NCBI GenBank assembly: GCA_019247495.1
Contig: JAFAOU010000002.1
Location: 1 to 46,654, forward strand
From: Acidobacteriota bacterium
GTDB lineage: Bacteria > Acidobacteriota > Thermoanaerobaculia > Gp7-AA8
Direction of reading: 5' to 3'
Length of the DNA stretch: 46,654 nucleotides
Both the position numbers and the translations under genes were made by a program. Below, one piece after another: positions 36,666-45,001 of the stretch. Every line of letters starts with the position of its first letter. Position 1 is the stretch's first letter. The notes beneath the pieces were generated by a model. That model did not search any database. It worked only from the letters and a program-made list of their open reading frames with translations, and was not told the DNA's origin.

Positions 36666-37826
36666 TCATTCAAACCGGACGAGTTGTCCGTTTTCCAAAC
36701 TATCGACGCCGCTGGTAACGACGCGGTCTCCGGCATTGACGCCGCTTGTGATCTCAATCCGTTTCTCGACGACGGCGCCAGTGGTGACGCGGCGCAACGT
36801 GACGTGTTTGTCCGCGCCGACGACGGCGACGTGACCTCCGGAGACGGCCGATGCCTGCAGCCAGATCTTCGCCGGCTCGTGCATCTCGGCGTCGGTGCGC
36901 TCGCTCTGCAGGAACGACACGCTCGAGCTCATCTCCGGCAGCAGCCGGTCGCCGGGATCGACGATCTTGACCTTGACCTGCACGGTCGCTTTGGCGCGGT
37001 CGGCAGTGGGGATGATCTGGCGCAGAACGCCCTTCCACTTCTGATTGGGGAAGGCATCGACGCTGACTTCCGCGGCCTGCCCTTCGCGCAACTGGGCGAT
37101 GCTCGACTCGTTGACGTCGGCCACGACTTCGAGCGTGTTGAGATCGACGAGCGTGCAGATCGCGCCGGCCGGCAGCGTGCCGCCGACCTGCCCCATCATC
37201 ACCGACGAGATCACCTCGCCGACTTCCGTGTTCTTCGTGGCGATCGTCCCCGCGAATGGTGCGCGAACGACCATGTCCTGCATGTTGATTTTGATCTGAG
37301 CAACTCTTGCTTTCGCACCTTTGAGCTGCGACTCGGCGGTGTCGAGTTGGGCGCGCGTAGTCACGCCGTCCTTCCACATCGAGGCCTGCCGTTTCCACTC
37401 GCGGTCGGCCTGCTCCAACGCGGCGTTCGATTCGTCGAGCTGGGCCTGCATGTTCGTGCTCTCGAGCACGGCCAGCACCTGGCCGGCGGAGACTTTGTCG
37501 CCGACGGTGAAGTTCAGGCGAACGACTTTGCCGGAGATTTTCGGCGTGATTTTCGACTGGCGGTCGGCGACCAGATAGCCGGTCGCGGTCAGGAGCGCGG
37601 GATTCGTAACGTTGACGGTCGGTTTGACCACGACCGTGTCGACGATTGGCGCGCGGCGCGGCACAATCCACACCTTGTAGATTGCGATTGCGGCTCCGAT
37701 GACGATGCCGAGGGCGATGATCCAGCCGATGATCCTGCCCCAGGAGACACGACGGGCGTCGTCATCCTCTCTGTGAATGCGGAGCGCCGACAGGTCGGGC
37801 CGCGGACGGTCTTCGGTGACTGACAT
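36666..37826 (-). CDS. HlyD/MacA-type periplasmic adaptor
   Basis: 386 residues. One membrane helix (about 33-53), a biotinyl/lipoyl-like segment split around a helical hairpin ([21 protein letters not shown], then the coiled coil to about 175, then [14 protein letters not shown]), and beta-barrel domains. It links an inner-membrane ABC exporter to an outer-membrane duct. Start: the ATG at 37826 gives [10 protein letters not shown]; an in-frame ATG at 37853 would put the palindrome 37831-37848 inside the gene. It is first of the exporter operon. Confidence 0.92.
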   Translation of the reverse strand: MSVTEDRPRPDLSALRIHREDDDARRVSWGRIIGWIIALGIVIGAAIAIYKVWIVPRRAPIVDTVVVKPTVNVTNPALLTATGYLVADRQSKITPKISGKVVRLNFTVGDKVSAGQVLAVLESTNMQAQLDESNAALEQADREWKRQASMWKDGVTTRAQLDTAESQLKGAKARVAQIKINMQDMVVRAPFAGTIATKNTEVGEVISSVMMGQVGGTLPAGAICTLVDLNTLEVVADVNESSIAQLREGQAAEVSVDAFPNQKWKGVLRQIIPTADRAKATVQVKVKIVDPGDRLLPEMSSSVSFLQSERTDAEMHEPAKIWLQASAVSGGHVAVVGADKHVTLRRVTTGAVVEKRIEITSGVNAGDRVVTSGVDSLENGQLVRFE

Positions 37827-37830
37827 GATT

Positions 37831-37848
37831 GGTCCGGTTGAACGGACC
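37831..37848. promoter_or_regulatory. Palindrome just before the exporter operon
   Basis: GGTCCG, six bases, CGGACC forms a perfect dyad 4 bases upstream of the adaptor start. It may be an operator or a short RNA hairpin covering the ribosome binding region. No regulator gene is adjacent. Confidence 0.35.
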
Positions 37849-37900
37849 GTCATTCTACCGAAAAGCCTTTAGCCGCCGTCCCCGTGGTTCGTGCGTAAGA

Positions 37901-38023
37901 GCCAATGTTGAATGTTCAATGTTCAATGTTGAATGTTGAATGTTGAATGGAAAGGCGACCACTCACGCGAACTCGCAGTTTCATTGAACATTCAACATTG
38001 AACATTGAACATTCAACATTGGC
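37901..38023. repeat. Heptamer-array inverted repeat, AATGTTS family
   Basis: The left arm (37901-37950) is GCC plus six AATGTT[GC] heptamers; the right arm (37982-38023) is the complement of GCC plus five. The outer 36 bases pair perfectly, including the order of the G and C variants. AT-rich units stand out against the GC-rich surroundings. It lies between two same-strand genes. Confidence 0.92.
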
Positions 38024-38038
38024 CTTTGACGTTGAGGC

Positions 38039-38554
38039 TCAAAACGTCCGGAACTGAATCGACTTCGGCTCCTGCTCCGCCACGTACATCTTGCTGGTCG
38101 TCCCATCGCAGTAGGCCCAGTCGTGGCTGATGCCGGTGACGAAGAGGGCGTCGTCGGGACAGAGCTCGCCGAGGGCCATGCCGAGCGTGTTGACGTCGGT
38201 GCGGTCGTCGGACTGCACGACGAACGTCGACTCGAACGGCAGATCGACGACGACGCCGAGGCGGGCGATGGCGTCGTGCAGTTCGCTGTAATCCGCGCCG
38301 GGTGTAAGGCTGTGGCGGATGAGCAGGAAGTCGCGCGTTTTGGTGAATTGCGAGCAGCCGATGAGGACGCGCGCTTCGTCGCCGACTTCGATCCGCAGGT
38401 AGCGGACGAGGAGCTCAGCGTGGCCGCCTTCGGGCAGCCAGACGCTCCAGCTCTGATCGAAATTGGGTTCGGCGCCGAGTCGCCGCATGGCGTCCGACAC
38501 TGCAACCGTCAGCTCGCCCTCATAGCAGACCTGAAACAGCTTGATATCCCCCAT
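38039..38554 (-). CDS. Unknown cytoplasmic protein
   Basis: 171 residues; I do not recognise a family. It starts at MGDIKLFQVCYEG with GGGAGGG just upstream, a better start than the in-frame ATG at 38599. It has a mixed alpha/beta composition with no signal peptide or membrane helix and resembles a small two-domain protein: an N-terminal RRLGAEPNFDQSW region and a C-terminal GISHDWAYCDG region with one cysteine. It follows the sulfatase-like gene on the other side of 48 bases and has a heptamer repeat downstream. Confidence 0.7.
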   Translation of the reverse strand: MGDIKLFQVCYEGELTVAVSDAMRRLGAEPNFDQSWSVWLPEGGHAELLVRYLRIEVGDEARVLIGCSQFTKTRDFLLIRHSLTPGADYSELHDAIARLGVVVDLPFESTFVVQSDDRTDVNTLGMALGELCPDDALFVTGISHDWAYCDGTTSKMYVAEQEPKSIQFRTF

Positions 38555-38602
38555 CACACCCTCCCGCAAAACTGTCAGTTCGAGCGAAAAGGATAACACG
38601 CG

Positions 38603-40765
38603 TCAGTCGTCGGCGATGTCGTCATCCTCGGTATCAGTCAACCGACGTTTCAACTCTGCGAAGCGGGGAAGGAGACGCATGGCCGCGAGATCCTGATCGC
38701 GTTCGATGAGCGCGAGCGGTACAGGATGACGCGCAGCGAGTGTGATCAGCATCGTCAATGCGTCGTCCGGTTTGCCGGCGATGGCCATGAGGCATGCACG
38801 GTTGTAGGTCGGAATCCATCCCTGAGGACGTAGCACTTCCGCGCGATGAAAGAGCGCATCCGCTTCGCTGTTTCGTCCGAGGCGCCGCGCGCAATTTCCT
38901 GCCTGTACGGTGGCGCGTACGTCGGATGGCGTGAGCTGACTAACCTTTATGTAGTTCGTGTACGCGTGAGCGAAATCCTTTCGCTCGTAGTAAAGGTCAC
39001 CAAGGCGGCGGTACACGCGCGGAAACGTCGGATCCGTGGCCACCCCTTTCCGGTACCAGACTTCGGCGATACCGCTGTGGCCCCGAAGCGACTCGATGAA
39101 CCCCATGTTGGCCATCGCTTCCGCGAAGTTGGGGTTGATGGCCAGCGCCGTTCGAAATTCTTTCTCCGCGCCGTCGAGATCGCCTTGCGTCAGATCGATG
39201 GCACCCAGAATACCGTGAACGCGGAACTGATCGGGGTCGATGGCAAGCGACTGCTCGTAGTACTTGAACGCTTTGTCGCCATCCCCTTTTTTGACGCCGA
39301 TCAGGCCAAGGACATTGAGCGCGGAAACGTTTCGCGGCGTTGCCGCCAGAACTTCGAGAAGCAGCGGCTCGGCGCGTGCCCAGTCACCGCGCTGCGCCCA
39401 GTGACGCCCCTCTTCCATCTTGTTGTGAATCGGCAGGCCGTCCTTCGGATCCATCCCCTGCATTCCGGTACGTTCCGCGTGAGGCGCGAGATAGCCGAGG
39501 GCCTGCAACGACTCTTCGGTCTCACGCGTCATCGGATTTGCGGAGGCCTTCACCAGGTGACGCCGGCTATCCGTCATGACCGTAGTCAGCTCGGCATTGA
39601 GGCGTGCCGCGACGCGCGGCTGGGACGAAATCAGATTGTTCAGCTCGCGAGGATCGGCGCGAAGGTCAAAAAGCTCCGGGCGTGGAGCGCGGATGTATTT
39701 GTAGCCGCCGTCGCGGATCGAGAAGAGCGGCGCCATCCCGAAGCCGACCTCGGAGAGCAGCGACTCGGAATACTGCGCGAGTTGCGGCGGACTCTTCCTG
39801 CCTTGCATGGCATCGAGAAGACTCTGCCCGTCTGCCGCCTTGTTCTTCGGTAGCCCAAGAACGTCGAGCACCGTCGGTGTGATGTCGACCGAGCGCACCG
39901 GGGCGCTGTACGTCGCCGGCGTGAACAGCTTGGGATACCGCACGATCAGTGGCACGTGAACCGTGGCATCGTAGACAAAGATGGCGTGCGTTTGCTCGCC
40001 GTGCTCGCCGAGGCTCTCTCCATGATCCGCGGTCACGATCAACAACGTGTCGTCGAGAACACCGCGACTCCGAAGCGTGTCGACGATTCGTCCAATCTGG
40101 CGGTCGACGCCCATGATCTCCGCGTCGTACGCGGAGACCGATACAGCCAGGTCTGCCCGTGACGCCTTGTACGGCTGGTGAGGATCGAAGAAGTGGATCC
40201 AGGTGAAGAACGGTTTCGATCGATCTTTGTCCCATCCGTCGAACCAGGCCAGAAAGCGATCCGCGGTCTTGGGTGCCTGGCGCTCCCGGATCATGAAGAG
40301 TTTCGGATCATCCTCGGCCCAGAGATCGTCGTCGTACGTTTCGAAGCCTTGATTGAGACCGTACCGGCGATTGAGAACGAGCGCCGAGACGAACGCGTGC
40401 GTGGTGTAGCCGGCGTCGTGCAGGCGCTCCGCGAGCGTGACGGCGTCGGCGCCTAGTGCATAAGCGCCGTTGTCGCGAACGCCGTGGGCCGTCGGATAGA
40501 GGCCGGTGAAGATCGAGGAGTGGGCCGGCATCGTGATCGGGGCGGCTCCGATGGCGTCGGAAAACCGCACCCCTTCGCGAGCGAGTTGGTCGATCGCCGC
40601 GGTATGGGCAAGGTTGAAGCCGTAGCAGCCGAGGCGGTCCGCACGGGTCGTGTCAAGCGTGATGATCAGGACGTTGGGATGGCGGACTCGCGTGCACCGG
40701 AAAATGGAAAGTGCCGAAACAATAAGTACAATTGCGGCAATGAAATGAACCTTGCGGATGGACAT
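38603..40765 (-). CDS. Sulfatase-like membrane protein fused to TPR repeats
   Basis: 720 residues. A membrane anchor (about 6-22) precedes a sulfatase/alkaline phosphatase-superfamily domain (about 30-420): the metal site VLIITLDTTRADRLGC, the nucleophile region PITMPAHSSIFTG (Thr78 where true sulfatases have Cys or Ser in CxPxR), and ADHGESLGEHG. The C-terminal part (about 460-700) has several TPR repeats (NVLGLIGVKKGDGDKAFKYY, IDLTQGDLDGAEKEF, RRLGDLYYERKDFAHAY). The Thr and the lost Arg suggest a phosphoryl- or other group transferase or hydrolase rather than a sulfatase. A TAGAAT lies 10 bases before the ATG and no ribosome binding site is seen. Confidence 0.85.
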   Translation of the reverse strand: MSIRKVHFIAAIVLIVSALSIFRCTRVRHPNVLIITLDTTRADRLGCYGFNLAHTAAIDQLAREGVRFSDAIGAAPITMPAHSSIFTGLYPTAHGVRDNGAYALGADAVTLAERLHDAGYTTHAFVSALVLNRRYGLNQGFETYDDDLWAEDDPKLFMIRERQAPKTADRFLAWFDGWDKDRSKPFFTWIHFFDPHQPYKASRADLAVSVSAYDAEIMGVDRQIGRIVDTLRSRGVLDDTLLIVTADHGESLGEHGEQTHAIFVYDATVHVPLIVRYPKLFTPATYSAPVRSVDITPTVLDVLGLPKNKAADGQSLLDAMQGRKSPPQLAQYSESLLSEVGFGMAPLFSIRDGGYKYIRAPRPELFDLRADPRELNNLISSQPRVAARLNAELTTVMTDSRRHLVKASANPMTRETEESLQALGYLAPHAERTGMQGMDPKDGLPIHNKMEEGRHWAQRGDWARAEPLLLEVLAATPRNVSALNVLGLIGVKKGDGDKAFKYYEQSLAIDPDQFRVHGILGAIDLTQGDLDGAEKEFRTALAINPNFAEAMANMGFIESLRGHSGIAEVWYRKGVATDPTFPRVYRRLGDLYYERKDFAHAYTNYIKVSQLTPSDVRATVQAGNCARRLGRNSEADALFHRAEVLRPQGWIPTYNRACLMAIAGKPDDALTMLITLAARHPVPLALIERDQDLAAMRLLPRFAELKRRLTDTEDDDIADD

Positions 40766-40831
40766 TGGTTGCCGTATTCTAACGGGACTATTTGGTTCGC
40801 CCTGAAAACTTGAGAGAAGAATGAGGTGTGC

Positions 40832-42490
40832 GTGAGAAGAGTAATCCTCGCGGCTGTTGTCTTCCTTTCGTCCTCGATCGCCTTTGGCGACATCTCCCTG
40901 ACTGACCGATCCGCAACGCTGCGCTTTCTCACGGCCGAGACGCTGACGCCACGGGCAACCGATGCCGCGCAGAAGGCTGCCAACCAGGCCAAACGCGACG
41001 CAAAACGCCATCGCACGGGCAAATTCAGCAGCCTGATACCGCGGACCGAGACCACCGATCCTCGCGCGTCCTTGAGGTCTGCCAACCAAGCCAAGCGCGA
41101 CGCCAAACGCAACCGCACGGGCAAATTCGGTTCTCTTCGCCCGATCTCGCAAAGCCTTCACCCTCGTACCCTGGCCACCGGCTCGATCCAGCTGATCGAC
41201 TCCAGCGGTCTCAAGTACTTCATCAACACGAACATCACCTTCTCCACCAGCTCATCTGCATCCGGCGCGGCATCGGAAGCCTCGTTCACTCACTCGATCG
41301 CGGCATCGACGTCCGCGGGTGGCGTGGTGATGTCGAGTCTGAGCGACATGTTCGACGGATACCAGGCCATGTGCGTCAGCCTGACCAACGCAACCGGACC
41401 GTGCCAGACTGGCAACGTCAACTACACGATGTACAACCAGAACGGTCCCGCGAGCGTCGATGCAGGCGTTCCCGCCGGACCGAATTGCACGAACCGCCAG
41501 TACGTTTTTCCCGCGAAAACGATCGGCGGCTTGAGCGTGCAGCGCCGGGTCTACGTACCGCCCAACGACAACTACGTCCGCTGGCTGAACTCGTACACCA
41601 ACACTACCGGCGCGCCAATCACCTTTACGACGATGCCCTCGAACAACCTGGGATCCGACTCCAACACCAGGATCGTAAGCACCTCGAGCGGGGACGCCAT
41701 CGCAACCATTGCCGATAACTGGGTGACCTCATTCCAGAATTACTCAGGCAACAAATCGTCCGATCCACGGATCGCGCATGTTCTGTGGGGACCAGGTGCG
41801 GCGACGCCGATCTCCAGCATCAATTTTGTCGATGGCGACGACAATCCCTACTGGGTCTACTCGATCACCCTGGCTCCGGGACAGACGAAGAACATCATGA
41901 ACTTCGCCGCCGGTCTCGGAACGAAGGCAGCGGCGAACGCAAAAGCGGCAGCGCTGACCCTTCTTCCGGCGACAGCGACCCAATGCCTGACGGCCACCCA
42001 GCTCGGCCAGATCGTGAACTTCGTGACCGCGACCGATCTCTCGATCAACGTCACCTCGGCCGCGGCAACTGCCTTCGGAAACACGCCGATCACCTACACC
42101 ATCACCGTAACGAATAACGGACCTTCTCCCGCGGCGAGTGTATCCGTCGTCGACGTGCTCCCTGCCGGAGCAACCTTTGGCAGCGCTTCGGGAACCGGCT
42201 GGACCTGCAACAACGTCGCTGGAACGGTCACCTGCACCCTTCCAACGTTGAACGTCGGCCCAGCGACTCCGATCACGCTGACGATGAGCCCGGCAAGCGT
42301 CGCCTCGCCTGGGACCTTCGGAGACACGGCCACGGTATCGAGCGCCACGACCGATACCAATCCTGCCAACAACACCTCCACCTACACGGTACCGCTTCTA
42401 CCCCAGTCGGCGATCCCCGCCCTGAGCGGATGGATGCTTTGCGCTCTCGGCGCCATGCTCGGCCTGATCGCCATCGCGCGTAGGACATAA
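40832..42490 (+). CDS. Secreted DUF11 protein with IPTL-CTERM-like anchor and internal duplication
   Basis: 552 residues from a GTG with GAGG upstream (another GTG at 40826 is possible). Signal peptide 1-19; then two copies of an ANQAKRDAKRxRTGKF segment exactly 102 bases apart (40978 and 41080); then a region of unknown fold (about 110-385, with paired Cys and aromatic segments); a DUF11 domain (about 400-520, TYTITVTNNGPSPAASV and NPANNTSTY); and a C-terminal IPALSGW motif, hydrophobic helix and RR end, a good match to IPTL-CTERM sorting tails. It should be anchored at or released from the surface by an exosortase-type pathway. Function unknown. Confidence 0.82.
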   Translation: MRRVILAAVVFLSSSIAFGDISLTDRSATLRFLTAETLTPRATDAAQKAANQAKRDAKRHRTGKFSSLIPRTETTDPRASLRSANQAKRDAKRNRTGKFGSLRPISQSLHPRTLATGSIQLIDSSGLKYFINTNITFSTSSSASGAASEASFTHSIAASTSAGGVVMSSLSDMFDGYQAMCVSLTNATGPCQTGNVNYTMYNQNGPASVDAGVPAGPNCTNRQYVFPAKTIGGLSVQRRVYVPPNDNYVRWLNSYTNTTGAPITFTTMPSNNLGSDSNTRIVSTSSGDAIATIADNWVTSFQNYSGNKSSDPRIAHVLWGPGAATPISSINFVDGDDNPYWVYSITLAPGQTKNIMNFAAGLGTKAAANAKAAALTLLPATATQCLTATQLGQIVNFVTATDLSINVTSAAATAFGNTPITYTITVTNNGPSPAASVSVVDVLPAGATFGSASGTGWTCNNVAGTVTCTLPTLNVGPATPITLTMSPASVASPGTFGDTATVSSATTDTNPANNTSTYTVPLLPQSAIPALSGWMLCALGAMLGLIAIARRT

Positions 42491-42500
42491 CGGATTCCCA

Positions 42501-42533
42501 GGTCGCTGGCCGGGCTCGTCCCTGCCAGCGACC
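42501..42533. terminator. Hairpin between convergent DUF11 and FN3 genes
   Basis: GGTCGCTGGC (42501-42510) pairs perfectly with GCCAGCGACC (42524-42533) over a 13-base loop, 11 bases after the DUF11 gene stop. It is suited to end transcription from both sides, although T tracts are weak. Confidence 0.65.
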
Positions 42534-42602
42534 TTCATGTCTTCGGCGTTTGACGAGTTCCGCGACGAGCCGCCCGCCAAGGCAAGCGCGAAAAGGGGTA
42601 GA

Positions 42603-44096
42603 TCAGTGTCGCGCCGCGCGCCGTTTCGGGGGTACTTGTGGCGCCGGCGATGTGATCGTGATGGTTCCACTATTTGTACAGCTCTGCCCCCCGGATCCGA
42701 CGATCGTCACGTTCCATTGATAGATTCCCGGGATGGCGTAGACGTGGGTTTGCGTGAGCTCTCTCGCGTTTGTCCCGTCGCCGAAGGTCCACACCACGTA
42801 AAACTGGCTGCACGGGGGCGCTTGGAGCAGCGCGAACGAAATGGCGCCGCCCGTAACTCCGGTTGCCGGGACATTCGCGGCGCACGAGAGCTCGCAGGAG
42901 GGCGGCGCTCCACAAATCGCTGGATCGATTGCCAGCAACACGGAATTGGAATCGGTGTTGCCTCCGGGACCGACAGCGCGAACAACGTATTGGTAGGTCT
43001 GACCCGCAATCGCTTCGGTGTCGGTGAAGGTCATGGTGTTCCCATTGACGACGCCGGTCTGCATCCCGTCGCGAATGATCAGATAGTTGGTCGTCATCGT
43101 CGCCGCCGACCAGTCGAGCGTGACCACCGGCGACGGTGGCGAGGCGATCACACTGCACGCAGCCGTCGCCGTCAGCGAGAACGCGGATGGTGGACAGGAG
43201 GGGACGACGTTACCGGCCGTTGCCGTCGCGCTGCCGGCGGAATTTGAGGCCACGACGACATAGCTGCTGTTCTGACCGGCAGGGGCAGAGGTGTCATCGA
43301 AGGACGTGGCTCCCGACGGCAGCGTCCCGCTCACCGTCGCGCCATTGCGATTGACAACATAGGACGCTGCGCCGGAGGACGCTGTCCAGTTCACGCGCGC
43401 GCCCGGCGTGCCGTTCGTGCAGAACGCGCTCACCGATGCGGAGAACGCTCCAGGTGGTGGAGTTCCGCCGCCGCAAATCGTGCTCGAGATCGTGATGTTC
43501 AGTGGAGGCGTGGTTGTGCTTTTGCTGGCATTCGATGCGGTCACTGTGTAGGTGTAGGAGCGTCCAGCAACAACGCCTTTGTCGATAAAGCTTTGGTTCG
43601 TCCAGTTGAGATCGCCGCTGATCTGGGAGCCGTCGCGAAAGACGCGGAACGTCGGTTGTTGGGTCGAGCTGCCCCAACTCAGATGGACTGCCGGCGCTGC
43701 GCTGTCGCAACTGGCGTTCCCGGAGACGGTGAACGGTCCGGGCGGACAAACGTCCGCTGGGATGAAGACATCGACTGAGTTCGAAGTAGATGTACCGCCC
43801 GAACCATCCTTGGCGATGAGGTGATAGGTGCGCGTCTGGAAGATCGACGCAAAGTAGGTGGTATCGAACGTGTTCGACCCGCCCGCCGGTACCGAGCCGA
43901 TAGGAGCATCCTGGCCGGCCATGTACACATCGTATTGCGTCGCATTCGCAGAGGTCGTCCACGCCAGATGAACTCCAGGCTGACCCGAATTGGCGTCGGA
44001 ACAGAACGCGGAGCCGCTGAGCGTAAATGCACCGGGCGCAGCGAACAAAGGCAGTGCGGCCAGCAGAAGAACAATCGCAATCGATCCAGGTTTCAT
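42603..44096 (-). CDS. Secreted protein with four FN3-like modules and a PKD domain
   Basis: 497 residues. A signal peptide (1-20, ending PLFA) precedes four modules of 90-100 residues, each starting with a GxFxxSxxxxC motif (GAFTLSGSAFC, GPFTVSGNASC, GAFSASVSAFC, SAFSLTATAAC), with a W in the next strand and a Y-x-[VI] strand at the end, like fibronectin-III with an added cysteine. A PKD domain (about 400-480, VVWTFGDGTN) and a basic tail (PPKRRAARH) close it. I start at the ATG at 44096 for the signal peptide; an upstream start would add 11 residues. Likely an extracellular adhesin-like or scaffold protein. No enzyme domain seen. Confidence 0.78.
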   Translation of the reverse strand: MKPGSIAIVLLLAALPLFAAPGAFTLSGSAFCSDANSGQPGVHLAWTTSANATQYDVYMAGQDAPIGSVPAGGSNTFDTTYFASIFQTRTYHLIAKDGSGGTSTSNSVDVFIPADVCPPGPFTVSGNASCDSAAPAVHLSWGSSTQQPTFRVFRDGSQISGDLNWTNQSFIDKGVVAGRSYTYTVTASNASKSTTTPPLNITISSTICGGGTPPPGAFSASVSAFCTNGTPGARVNWTASSGAASYVVNRNGATVSGTLPSGATSFDDTSAPAGQNSSYVVVASNSAGSATATAGNVVPSCPPSAFSLTATAACSVIASPPSPVVTLDWSAATMTTNYLIIRDGMQTGVVNGNTMTFTDTEAIAGQTYQYVVRAVGPGGNTDSNSVLLAIDPAICGAPPSCELSCAANVPATGVTGGAISFALLQAPPCSQFYVVWTFGDGTNARELTQTHVYAIPGIYQWNVTIVGSGGQSCTNSGTITITSPAPQVPPKRRAARH

Positions 44097-44276
44097 GCGG
44101 TTGGCCACAGCAAGAAGGAGACCCGTCAACCGCTACGGCACGAGAGCGGCGGCTCTTGCACTCATTCCGCCCAACACCTGCAGTTCCTCACGCCGACCCA
44201 GCTCGGCCAGGTTGGCAGCGATGCTTGCTGTGGTTGCTCTCGCACGAAGAACGTAGTCACGGATACACTCGGCGTC

Positions 44277-44957
44277 ATGGATGCCGTGCAGCAGAAGATC
44301 GAAGCGGCGCGCGAGGCGCTCCGTTTCGTTTCCAGCGGCATGTCCCTCGGCCTAGGCACCGGGAGCACGGCGAAGGAGTTCGTGACGTTGGTCGGCGATG
44401 CATTGAAACGCGGCGAGCTGCGCGACATCCGCTGCACCTGTACGTCGAATCAGACCGAGGAGCAGGCGAGGTCGTTGAACATCCCGCTGTTCGCGTTAGC
44501 GGAGATCGCGCCGCTCGATCTCGCGATCGACGGCGCGGACGAAATCGACGCGCAACTCCGCCTCATCAAAGGCCGCGGCGGTGCGTTGTTGCGCGAGAAA
44601 ATCGTGGAGCAGCAGGCGAAGCGATTCATCGTCATCGCCGACGAATCGAAAATCGTCATCCGCCTCGGCGTCGGAGTTTTGCCCATTGAAGTGACGCCGT
44701 TCGCGCTCGATGTCTTGCACGCGCGCTTCACGTCGATGGGATTGAATCCCGTGCTCCGCCTTCGCGATGGCCAGCCGCGCATCACGGATGAAGGTCATCG
44801 CATCCTCGACGTGCTCCTGCCGGCGCAAACGGACATCGCCGATGTCGTCGCGGAGATTCGACAACTTGCCGGCGTCGTCGAGACGGGCTTCTTTCCGACG
44901 GAAGCCTCCGAGGCGCTGATCGCAACGCCGAACGGCGTGCGGCGGATGACGCGTTAA
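44277..44957 (+). CDS. rpiA: Ribose-5-phosphate isomerase A
   Basis: 226 residues. Conserved motifs are GLGTGSTAKEFV (phosphate loop), AIDGADEID (substrate-binding aspartates), KGRGGALLREKIV and the C-terminal VETGFF. It interconverts ribose-5-phosphate and ribulose-5-phosphate. The frame is open upstream of 44277, but that part overlaps the opposite FN3 gene, and the product begins normally at MDAVQQKIEAA. TACACT lies 7 bases before the ATG with no ribosome binding site, so it may be leaderless. Confidence 0.95.
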   Translation: MDAVQQKIEAAREALRFVSSGMSLGLGTGSTAKEFVTLVGDALKRGELRDIRCTCTSNQTEEQARSLNIPLFALAEIAPLDLAIDGADEIDAQLRLIKGRGGALLREKIVEQQAKRFIVIADESKIVIRLGVGVLPIEVTPFALDVLHARFTSMGLNPVLRLRDGQPRITDEGHRILDVLLPAQTDIADVVAEIRQLAGVVETGFFPTEASEALIATPNGVRRMTR

Positions 44958-44958
44958 G

Positions 44959-44985
44959 ACGCCGGCCCCGAGGCGAGGCCGGCGT
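44959..44985. terminator. Hairpin between rpiA and the CxxCH lipoprotein gene
   Basis: ACGCCGGCC (44959-44967) pairs with GGCCGGCGT (44977-44985) around a nine-base loop, one base after the rpiA stop codon and 16 bases before the end of the convergent gene. A short T-rich part follows on the plus strand. Confidence 0.7.
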
Positions 44986-45001
44986 TGGTTCGCGTCTGCC
45001 G

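Noticed and set aside
37901..38023. CRISPR array
   Set aside because: Units are 7 bases long, contiguous, without spacers, and in inverted orientation; no cas genes are present.
44097..44276. Remnant of a secreted-protein gene between the FN3 gene and rpiA
   Set aside because: A short translated stretch (LTPTQLGQV) resembles part of the DUF11 protein, but the match is too short and has no supporting neighbours.
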